From the NCBI RefSeq assembly GCF_900115165.1, contig NZ_FOVP01000004.1, forward strand, positions 62,001 to 126,000: DNA of 64,000 bases. Reading direction: 5' to 3'. Shown one piece after another: positions 57,115 to 64,000 of the stretch (its first letter is position 1; each line of letters starts with the position of its first letter). The notes under the pieces were generated by a model. That model did not search any database. It saw nothing but the letters and a program-made list of their open reading frames with translations, and had not been told where the DNA came from. The DNA is from Roseovarius lutimaris. Lineage in GTDB: Bacteria > Pseudomonadota > Alphaproteobacteria > Rhodobacterales > Rhodobacteraceae. A program made the position numbers and the translations under genes.

Positions 57115-59154
57115 ATGCCCGGCGCTGCCACGCTTTTGCGCGATATTTTCGGCTATGATGCGTTCCGCCCCGGGCAGGAAGAGATCGTGAATGCCGTGGC
57201 CGCTGGCCAGAACGTTCTGGCCATCATGCCAACGGGCGGCGGTAAATCCCTGTGTTTTCAATTGCCTGCGCTGATGCGCGATGGGGTGACGGTGGTCATC
57301 TCGCCACTGATTGCCCTGATGCGCGATCAGGTGCGCGCGCTGCGCGAAGCCGGGGTCGAGGCGGGCGCGCTGACCTCTGGCAACACCGATGAAGAAACCG
57401 CCGAAGTCTGGCAGGCGCTGGATGAGGGACGGCTCAAGCTGCTTTATATCGCGCCGGAACGATTGGCCGCAGGCTCTGCCATGGGCATGTTGCGCCGTAT
57501 TGGTGTGAGCCTGATCGCCGTGGACGAGGCGCATTGCGTGTCGCAATGGGGGCATGATTTCCGGCCCGATTACCTTCGTATCGGCGCCCTGCGTCAGGCG
57601 CTTGACGTGCCGATTGCCGCCTTTACCGCCACCGCCGATGCCGAGACCCGCGAAGAGATCGTGCAAAAACTGTTCGATGGCCAGCCGCCGCAGACCTTTT
57701 TGCACGGCTTTGATCGCCCCAACATCCACCTTGCCTTTGCCGCCAAGGACAACCCCCGCCGCCAGATCCTTGACTTTGCCGCGGCCCGCAAGGGCCAGTC
57801 GGGCATCGTCTATTGCGGCACCCGCGCCAAGACCGAAACGCTGGCGCGCGCGCTTGGCGAGGCGGGGCATAATGCCTGCGCCTATCACGGCGGAATGGAG
57901 GCCGGGGACCGGCGCCATGTCGAGGGGCGTTTCAACACTGAGGACGGGTTGATCGTGGTGGCCACCGTGGCCTTTGGCATGGGCGTGGACAAGCCCGATA
58001 TCCGATGGGTCGCGCATGCCGACCTTCCGAAATCCATCGAGGCCTATTATCAAGAAATCGGCCGCTCGGGGCGCGATGGCGCGCCGGCCGAAACCCTCAC
58101 GCTTTTTGGCCCCGATGATATCCGCCTGCGCCGCAGCCAGATTGACGAAGGCCTTGCCCCGCCTGAACGGCGGATGGCCGATCACGGGCGGCTGAACGCG
58201 CTTTTGGGGCTGGCCGAGGCGTTGGAATGTCGCCGCGCGACGCTTCTGCGGTATTTCGGCGAGACCGAGTTTACCTGTGGCAATTGTGATCTTTGCGACA
58301 CGCCCGCCGACACCTTTGACGGCACCGAGGCGGTGCGCAAGGCGCTCTCGGCGATCCTGCGCACCGAAGAACGGTTCGGCGCGGGGCATCTGATTGATAT
58401 CCTGATGGGCAATGCCACCGACAAGCTGCGCGCACGCGGCCATGACGCCCTGCCGACCTTTGGCGTTGGGCGCGACATCGACAAGCGCGGCTGGCAAGGC
58501 GTGTTTCGCCAGATGATGGGCCACGACCTTATTCGCCCCGATGTGGAACGCCACGGCGCGCTTTGCATGACCGAAGCGGCCCGCCCGATCCTGCGGAACG
58601 AACAAACGATCACCCTGCGGCGCGACACTCTGGTAAGTAAATCAACCCGTCCGGCGGTGCGCGCGCTTGTGTCGGACGAGGATGCGCCGCTTTTGTCGGC
58701 GCTCAAGGCGAAACGCCGCGCCCTTGCCGAGGCCGCCAAGGTGCCCGCCTATGTGGTGTTCACCGACCGCACCCTGATCGAGATGGCCGAAACCCGGCCT
58801 GCCACCCTGGATCAGATGGCGCGGATCGGTGGCGTTGGCGCGAAAAAGCTTGAACGCTACGGCGATGCCTTTCTTGCGGTGATCAATGGCGCCGCCGAGG
58901 CGATGCACCCGACGCGGCGCAAGCTGGCCGGGCGCGATTCGGGTGAGGTTTATGACCGCCTTGTTCAGGCGCAAACCGATCTTGCGCGCGGCGAAGACGG
59001 GATCGACAAGCCGCTCAGTTGCTCGACCACGCTATTGGCGCGGGTGGCAAGCACGCGCCCCGGCACCGCCCAGGAAATGGAACGCTTGCTTGGCGACAAA
59101 CGCAGCGAACGTTTTGGCGCCGCCTTTCTGGACGTTCTGCGCGCCGCGCACTAG
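57115..59154 (+). CDS. recQ: ATP-dependent DNA helicase RecQ
   Basis: A 679-residue 3'-5' helicase. Walker A GGGKS is at 41-45, the DEAH box at 137-140, then the zinc-binding Cys group (TCGNCDLC, about 388-396) and the winged helix. The C-terminus appears to hold two HRDC-like repeats (about 545-620 and 615-679), one more than the E. coli protein. A long open frame on the other strand is a composition artefact. Confidence 0.94.
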   Translation: MPGAATLLRDIFGYDAFRPGQEEIVNAVAAGQNVLAIMPTGGGKSLCFQLPALMRDGVTVVISPLIALMRDQVRALREAGVEAGALTSGNTDEETAEVWQALDEGRLKLLYIAPERLAAGSAMGMLRRIGVSLIAVDEAHCVSQWGHDFRPDYLRIGALRQALDVPIAAFTATADAETREEIVQKLFDGQPPQTFLHGFDRPNIHLAFAAKDNPRRQILDFAAARKGQSGIVYCGTRAKTETLARALGEAGHNACAYHGGMEAGDRRHVEGRFNTEDGLIVVATVAFGMGVDKPDIRWVAHADLPKSIEAYYQEIGRSGRDGAPAETLTLFGPDDIRLRRSQIDEGLAPPERRMADHGRLNALLGLAEALECRRATLLRYFGETEFTCGNCDLCDTPADTFDGTEAVRKALSAILRTEERFGAGHLIDILMGNATDKLRARGHDALPTFGVGRDIDKRGWQGVFRQMMGHDLIRPDVERHGALCMTEAARPILRNEQTITLRRDTLVSKSTRPAVRALVSDEDAPLLSALKAKRRALAEAAKVPAYVVFTDRTLIEMAETRPATLDQMARIGGVGAKKLERYGDAFLAVINGAAEAMHPTRRKLAGRDSGEVYDRLVQAQTDLARGEDGIDKPLSCSTTLLARVASTRPGTAQEMERLLGDKRSERFGAAFLDVLRAAH

Positions 59155-59187
59155 ATCACTCAGAACGCTTAACAAGGGAATTTGCGC

Positions 59188-59952
59188 ATGCTGGTTGTTG
59201 TCTCGCCCGCCAAGAAAATGGATATGGGCCCGGTGGACGGGATCACCCCCACGCGCCCGACCTTTCAGGCAGAGGCCAATGAGCTTGCCGAGGTGGCGCG
59301 CGGGCTAAGTGTGGGCGATCTGCAAAAGCTTATGAAGATCAGCGAGAATTTGGCCCGTCTTAACGCCGACCGCTTTGAAGATTTCGGTCAGATGGATGAA
59401 AAACCCGCCGCCCTGGCCTTTGCCGGGGACACCTATCAGGGGCTTGAGGCCGGATCGCTTGACGCCGATGAAATGGCATGGGCGCAGGATCACCTGCGGA
59501 TTTTATCGGGCCTTTACGGGGTGTTGCGCCCGCTGGATGCGATTCAACCCTATCGACTTGAAATGGGCAGCCGCCTGAAGACCGATCACGGCAAGTCGCT
59601 TTATGACTATTGGGGGGATCGGATTTCCAAGGCGCTGAACGCACAGGCAAAGGCCATTAACAGCGATGTTCTGGTGAATTGCGCCAGTCAGGAATATTTC
59701 GGCGCGGTCGATGCGGGCGCGCTAAACCTGAGGGTGATCACGCCGGTCTTTATGGAAGAAAAGGCCGGAACGCCCAAGATTGTCAGCTTTTACGCCAAAC
59801 GCGCGCGCGGCGCGATGGCCCGCTATATGATTCAGCACCGCCTTTGCGCCCCGGACGCGCTCAAGGATTTTGACAGCGGCGGATATCGCTATAACGCCGA
59901 TCTGTCCAAGGGCGACACCTGGGTGTTTCTGCGCGATTACCCTGACGCCTGA
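59188..59952 (+). CDS. yaaA: Peroxide-stress protein YaaA (DUF328)
   Basis: A 254-residue protein that limits intracellular iron during peroxide stress. The N-terminal VVSPAKKMD and the C-terminal [14 protein letters not shown] are family signatures. AAGGGA before ATG 59188; a TTG three codons upstream is less likely. The last 16 bases overlap the convergent kinase gene. Confidence 0.92.
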   Translation: MLVVVSPAKKMDMGPVDGITPTRPTFQAEANELAEVARGLSVGDLQKLMKISENLARLNADRFEDFGQMDEKPAALAFAGDTYQGLEAGSLDADEMAWAQDHLRILSGLYGVLRPLDAIQPYRLEMGSRLKTDHGKSLYDYWGDRISKALNAQAKAINSDVLVNCASQEYFGAVDAGALNLRVITPVFMEEKAGTPKIVSFYAKRARGAMARYMIQHRLCAPDALKDFDSGGYRYNADLSKGDTWVFLRDYPDA

Positions 59953-62138
59953 AGGTCTTCATCCTCGCCCTCTGGCGCGCGCACATCGGGCGGGCAGGCG
60001 TCGATGACATGGCCGACGATCGTATCCTTGCGCAGGGGTTTGGTCATGTAGTGGTCAAGCCCGGCCGCCAGAATCCCGTTTTCATCCCCCTCCATCGCGT
60101 GGGCGGTCATCGCCACGATCGGCACATGGCCGCCGGTTGCGGCCTCGATCTGGCGGATGTGGTGGGTCGCTTCCTTGCCGTCCATACCGGGCATCGAGAT
60201 GTCCATGAACACGATATCGGGCCTGAAAGATTGAAAGAACGCCAGGGCCTCATGGCCGTTCTCGGCAAACTTGAGGTCGATATCCAGATTTTTGATCATC
60301 TTGGAGAACACAAGACGGTTAGTCTTGTTGTCCTCGGCGGCCAGTACCCGCATCACACGACCGGGGGCATCGTCAATCTCTGGCGCATCGGGCAATTGCG
60401 CCTCTGGCATCTTGCCTGTCGCCAGTACGGCAAGCGCCTGAAACAGCTCGCGCCGGGGCACCGGTTTTTGCAGAACCGCCTGAAGATGCACGCGACCAGG
60501 ATCTTGTTGGGCATAGCCGGTGTTGTGACTGAGCAGGACAATCGGCATGGTATGCCCCGCCTCGCGAAGGGCCTCGGCAAGCTCGATACCGTCCATTCGG
60601 GGCATGTTGTGATCGGTGATGACCAAATCAATGCCTGGGCCGATTTGCGCGAGGGCCTCGGCGCCACTTTGACAGCAGGCCGACTCGATTCCCAGAACCG
60701 CAAGTTGGCGTTCGAGGATTGAACGGGTCACCTCTTGTGGTTCGACAATTATCGCGCGATCAAGGCCCTTGGGCAGTTTCAGACACTCCTCCTGCTCTGC
60801 CTCGGCGACAGGCAGCGACACCGAAAAGCCAAAGGTCGAGCCTTTGCCATGCTCGGATTCGACCCAGATCTTGCCATCCATCATCCGGATCAGCTTTTGC
60901 GAGATGGCAAGGCCAAGCCCGGTGCCCTCGAACTTGCGGTTGCTTTCATCATCGACCTGATTGAATTCGCCAAAGATATGGTCGATTTTCTCGGCGGGAA
61001 TGCCGATGCCGGTATCCTCTATCGTGATATGAATACTGGCATTTTCACCTTCGCCCGGCGGTATGCCGGTGACCCGCACCAAAACATGCCCGGCCTCGGT
61101 AAACTTGACCGCATTGCCAAGAAGGTTGGTCATGATCTGGCGGATGCGCCCCGGATCACCGACAAATCGCGTCGGCAGGAACATGTCGTAATCGACCAGA
61201 AGGTCGAGCCCCTTGTCGCGGGCATTGGCCTGAAGCAGGGTGATCAACTCGTGAATGCAACGCTCAAGGTCAAAGGGCTCTTTGTGCAGAACAAGCTTTT
61301 CCGCCTCGATCTTCGAGTAATCCAGCACGTCGTTGATGATCACCAAAAGCGCCTCGCCGGAATGTTTGATCGTGCTGGCATAAAGGCGCTGTTCGTCGGT
61401 AAGATCGGTATCGCCCAACAATTCGGCCATGCCCACGACGCCGTTCATCGGGGTGCGGATTTCATGGCTCATGTTGGCAAGGAAGGACGATTTGGCCCGA
61501 TTTGCGGCCTCGGCCTTGCGGCGCGCGTCTTGCAGCTCTTTTTCATAGCGAATCGTATCGGTGATATTGAGCGCAAGGCTCACCACGTCGCCGCCATGTC
61601 CGCGCTGGTCGATAAGCTTGATATATGCGCCAGACCAGAGGCGGATCACCTCGGGTTCCGGCGAGGAGGATTGCCAGCGATCAAGCATCTTTTCACGCCA
61701 TGCCACCGGGGTCATATCGCCAATATTCACGATCCCCTCTTCGGTGATGAACTGCAAGATCTCGATATAACTCACGCCCGGCTCGACCGCCTCCAGCCCT
61801 TCAAACACCGCGAGATAGGCCTGATTGGCGGCGATCATGCGGCTGTCATTGTCGAAAAAGGCAAACCCGTCCTGAATCGTTTCAATCGAATGCCACAGGC
61901 GGCGTTCGGCAATTTCAACCTTTTGATTGGCAACGTGAAGATCTGATTTGACGCGCTGATTTTCGTCACGAACCGTCTGAACTTGGGCACGGGTTTCGAC
62001 AATCTCGTGGCTCAGGGCGCGCGCGTGCTTGCCCAGCTTTCGGTTGGCAGATTGCAATTCCGCCTGTTTCTGTTCCAGCAGCCGTTCGGCCGCCAATCTG
62101 GCGCGCCGTTCCTCTGCCAGCTTATTGGCAAGGCTCAT
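59937..62138 (-). CDS. Hybrid sensor histidine kinase with two receiver domains
   Basis: A 733-residue signalling protein without transmembrane segments. Order: coiled coil (1-80), PAS-like sensor (about 80-200), HisKA with phospho-acceptor His225 (SHEIRTP), HATPase ([22 protein letters not shown]), receiver 1 (about 462-570, Asp509), receiver 2 (about 597-720, Asp646). Receiver 1 has VEPQE where the acidic pair is expected, so phosphorylation there may be impaired; receiver 2 has the usual AEDNK. Target unknown. Confidence 0.9.
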   Translation of the reverse strand: MSLANKLAEERRARLAAERLLEQKQAELQSANRKLGKHARALSHEIVETRAQVQTVRDENQRVKSDLHVANQKVEIAERRLWHSIETIQDGFAFFDNDSRMIAANQAYLAVFEGLEAVEPGVSYIEILQFITEEGIVNIGDMTPVAWREKMLDRWQSSSPEPEVIRLWSGAYIKLIDQRGHGGDVVSLALNITDTIRYEKELQDARRKAEAANRAKSSFLANMSHEIRTPMNGVVGMAELLGDTDLTDEQRLYASTIKHSGEALLVIINDVLDYSKIEAEKLVLHKEPFDLERCIHELITLLQANARDKGLDLLVDYDMFLPTRFVGDPGRIRQIMTNLLGNAVKFTEAGHVLVRVTGIPPGEGENASIHITIEDTGIGIPAEKIDHIFGEFNQVDDESNRKFEGTGLGLAISQKLIRMMDGKIWVESEHGKGSTFGFSVSLPVAEAEQEECLKLPKGLDRAIIVEPQEVTRSILERQLAVLGIESACCQSGAEALAQIGPGIDLVITDHNMPRMDGIELAEALREAGHTMPIVLLSHNTGYAQQDPGRVHLQAVLQKPVPRRELFQALAVLATGKMPEAQLPDAPEIDDAPGRVMRVLAAEDNKTNRLVFSKMIKNLDIDLKFAENGHEALAFFQSFRPDIVFMDISMPGMDGKEATHHIRQIEAATGGHVPIVAMTAHAMEGDENGILAAGLDHYMTKPLRKDTIVGHVIDACPPDVRAPEGEDEDLQASG

Positions 62139-62248
62139 GCCTGTCCTCCGCCATGCCGGGATGTACCATCGTCACCATCCGGCATCGTCGTGAAGAACTG
62201 CTTAAAGCCCTGCCAATTTCCGCAATTTAATGCGCGCGGGCCGTGCGA

Positions 62249-63424
62249 TCAGAGGCGCTCGATTGCAATGGCGATACCCTGACCACCCCCGATGCACATG
62301 GTGATGATGGCGCGTTTGCCGCCGGTGCGCTCAAGTTCGTAGAGCGCCTTGATGACAAGGATCGCACCTGTGGCGCCAACCGGATGGCCAAGCGCGATCG
62401 CGCCGCCATTGGGGTTCACAAGCGCCGGATCAAACCCAAGCCCCTTGTTGACCGCAAGCGCCTGCGCCGCGAAGGCCTCGTTTGATTCAATCAGGTCGAA
62501 ATCGCCAACGCCAAGGCCGGTTTTCTCAAGCAGCTTTTGCACCGCGGGCACCGGGCCGATGCCCATCACCTCGGGGCGCACACCGGCATGGGCATAGCCC
62601 AGAATGCGTGCGCGCGGCTTGAGGCCAGCGGCTTCGGCCGCACTGGCGCGGGCCAGGACCATAGCCGCCGCACCATCATTGATGCCGCTGGCATTACCGG
62701 CCGTCACGGTGCCGTCTTTCTGGAACACGGTGCGCAGCCCGCCAAGCGCCTCGGCGGTGGTCGCCTTGGGGTGCTCATCGGTATCAAAAGGCACCATGTC
62801 GCGCTTGACGCGCACTTCAACCGGAACGATCTGGGATTTGAAATGCCCCTCGGAAATCGCAACCCCGGCGCGGCGTTGGCTTTCAAGGGCAAAGGCATCC
62901 TGATCGGCGCGGCTGATGTCATGCTCGGCGGCGACATTCTCGGCCGTGACGCCCATATGGCCGGTGCCAAACGGACAGTTCAGAGCACCCAGCATCATAT
63001 CGCGGGTCGTGACATCGCCCATCTTGGCGCCCCAGCGTTGATCAGGGACGATAAAGGGCGAGCGCGACATGTTCTCGACCCCGCCGGCAAGGGCAAAATC
63101 CGCATCGTTCAGCATCAGAGACTGCACCGCAGATACAATCGCCTGGGCGCCCGAGCCACAGAGGCGGTTGACGTTCATCGCCGGGGCGCTGTCGGGAATG
63201 CCGGCATCAATGGCGGCAACCCGGCTAACGTACATATCGCGCGGTTCGGTATTGATCACGTGACCAAAGACCACATGCCCGATCTGTCCGCCCTCGACAC
63301 CCGAGCGCGCAAGCGCCTCTTTGGCGACAATCGCGCCGAGCGTTGTGGGCGGCGTGCCCGCAAGGGCGCCGCCAAATGTGCCGATTGCGGTGCGTGCGCC
63401 GTCAAGAATTACGATATCAGTCAT
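62249..63424 (-). CDS. Acetyl-CoA C-acyltransferase (thiolase)
   Basis: A 391-residue thiolase, PhaA/AtoB-like. The nucleophile Cys89 lies in NRLCGSGAQA; GHPVGATGA and the C-terminal MCIGGGQG (Cys377) complete the active site. It can condense or cleave acyl-CoAs in beta-oxidation or polyhydroxybutyrate formation. It is transcribed alone. Confidence 0.93.
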   Translation of the reverse strand: MTDIVILDGARTAIGTFGGALAGTPPTTLGAIVAKEALARSGVEGGQIGHVVFGHVINTEPRDMYVSRVAAIDAGIPDSAPAMNVNRLCGSGAQAIVSAVQSLMLNDADFALAGGVENMSRSPFIVPDQRWGAKMGDVTTRDMMLGALNCPFGTGHMGVTAENVAAEHDISRADQDAFALESQRRAGVAISEGHFKSQIVPVEVRVKRDMVPFDTDEHPKATTAEALGGLRTVFQKDGTVTAGNASGINDGAAAMVLARASAAEAAGLKPRARILGYAHAGVRPEVMGIGPVPAVQKLLEKTGLGVGDFDLIESNEAFAAQALAVNKGLGFDPALVNPNGGAIALGHPVGATGAILVIKALYELERTGGKRAIITMCIGGGQGIAIAIERL

Positions 63425-63542
63425 GTCTGTCCCTCGGTTTCAAGTCGGGACAACTTTAGCGGGGAATCGGCGGAATAGGCAATGCTATCGTGTCGCCTGC
63501 TCGCATGGTGGCATTCAGCCGGTCACGACCGGCGAGGCAGAC

Positions 63543-64000
63543 TTATCCGGCCGGAACAAGCGGGATGCGCCCGGTGTCGGACAAGAGCCAGCAGTCGCGA
63601 CCCTCAAAGACAGCGGGCCAGAGACCGCGCCCGCGCCCGGCGCCGCCATCAAGGTCAATCCGGTTGCCGAAATGCTCTGGCATATCAAGGGCAGTGTGAC
63701 CATGCACCACAAGCCAGGGATAGGCGCCCTCATAATCAAGAAAACCATCCCTGATCCACATAAGATCATCCGGATCCTGTTTCTCAAGCGGTACGCCGGG
63801 GCGGATGCCGGCATGGACAAACAAGAGCTCGCCAATCTGATGGGTCAGCGGCAGATTCGCCAGCCAGTCACGGTGGGCCTTGGGCACGGCGGCGCGGGCC
63901 GCGTCAAGATTGGGGGCGTCTTCGGTTGAGGTCACTCCATAAGAGGCAAGCGTTGTATCACCACCAAGGCGCGGATTCAGCCAGCTTAGATCAGCGCGCA
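63543..64000 (-). CDS. PPP-type metallophosphatase (3' part; 5' end outside window)
   Basis: The frame stays open to the right edge, reading SWLNPRLGGDTTLASYGV upstream of the first in-window GTG (63935), so the real start is outside. Visible motifs FVHAGIRPG and VVHGHTAL are typical of the calcineurin-like PPP family (serine/threonine phosphatase or diadenosine tetraphosphatase-like). About 152 residues seen. Confidence 0.82.
   Translation of the reverse strand, partial: RADLSWLNPRLGGDTTLASYGVTSTEDAPNLDAARAAVPKAHRDWLANLPLTHQIGELLFVHAGIRPGVPLEKQDPDDLMWIRDGFLDYEGAYPWLVVHGHTALDMPEHFGNRIDLDGGAGRGRGLWPAVFEGRDCWLLSDTGRIPLVPAG

Noticed and set aside
57040..58605. A 521-codon minus-strand frame
   Set aside because: Antisense shadow of recQ.

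Overview
The window is a gene-dense, GC-rich bacterial chromosome segment, most consistent with a marine Rhodobacterales (Roseobacter-group) alphaproteobacterium. The evidence is the family content: a class I lysyl-tRNA synthetase, a TauR/Xsc/Pta sulfonate module followed by a SoeABC-type sulfite dehydrogenase, a RACo-like ASKHA ferredoxin protein, a DUF1185/UPF0280/6-hydroxynicotinate-reductase-like/xanthine-dehydrogenase-like operon, UMF1-type MFS, ArfB, and hairpin-rich intergenic repeats. This placement is inference from gene families; no rRNA or tRNA gene was seen. I found no insertion sequence, phage or CRISPR array.

Layout. 1-3.8 kb: 3' part of a polyamine-type ABC importer operon (binding protein, ATPase, two permeases). 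3.8-9.2 kb: lipoprotein cytochrome c, lysS, a TerB-like protein, a stand-alone Lrp-type ligand domain, adenine deaminase and an exported protein. 9.3-14.2 kb: a frameshifted small exported protein, the RACo-like protein, a membrane protein with a 10-base homopolymer in its first codons, and aroA. 14.3-16.8 kb: RidA, DoxX, and two small ferredoxin-fold proteins divergent from an ArsR regulator across a 9-bp dyad. 16.8-26.1 kb: tauR, xsc, pta and soeABC, which together take sulfoacetaldehyde to acetyl-CoA and sulfite to sulfate. 26.1-30.7 kb: membrane proteins, a Tat-exported cyclase, a secreted esterase and an ABC exporter. 30.7-37.1 kb: a five-gene overlapping minus-strand operon that looks like an undescribed heterocycle oxidation/reduction pathway. 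37.2-44.8 kb: DUF1810, a decayed hutU fragment, an SDR, a lytic transglycosylase, an aldolase/VOC pair, AMP nucleosidase, HU, an EamA exporter and aroC. 45-53.4 kb: an orphan peptide-type binding protein, an Sco operon with two related exported Cys proteins, an FMN reductase and LysR, a DUF4399 protein, FadH and ArfB. 53.4-53.7 kb: a self-contained structured small transcript with an 18-codon ORF. 53.7-64 kb: mepA, UMF1 MFS, thioesterase, YggT, RecQ, YaaA, a hybrid histidine kinase, a thiolase and the start of a PPP-type phosphatase that runs off the window.

The strongest candidates for something undescribed are the small transcript at 53456-53674 (consensus Shine-Dalgarno paired with a distal anti-SD, plus mutually exclusive stems), the 30733-37147 operon, and the Sco-linked pair of related Cys proteins at 47367-48397. 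Other notable items are two recently decayed genes (a small exported protein at 9364-9550 and a hutU tail at 37721-37861), a possible phase-variable tract at 12468-12477, and a family of intergenic hairpin repeats, one copy of which sits between soeA and soeB.
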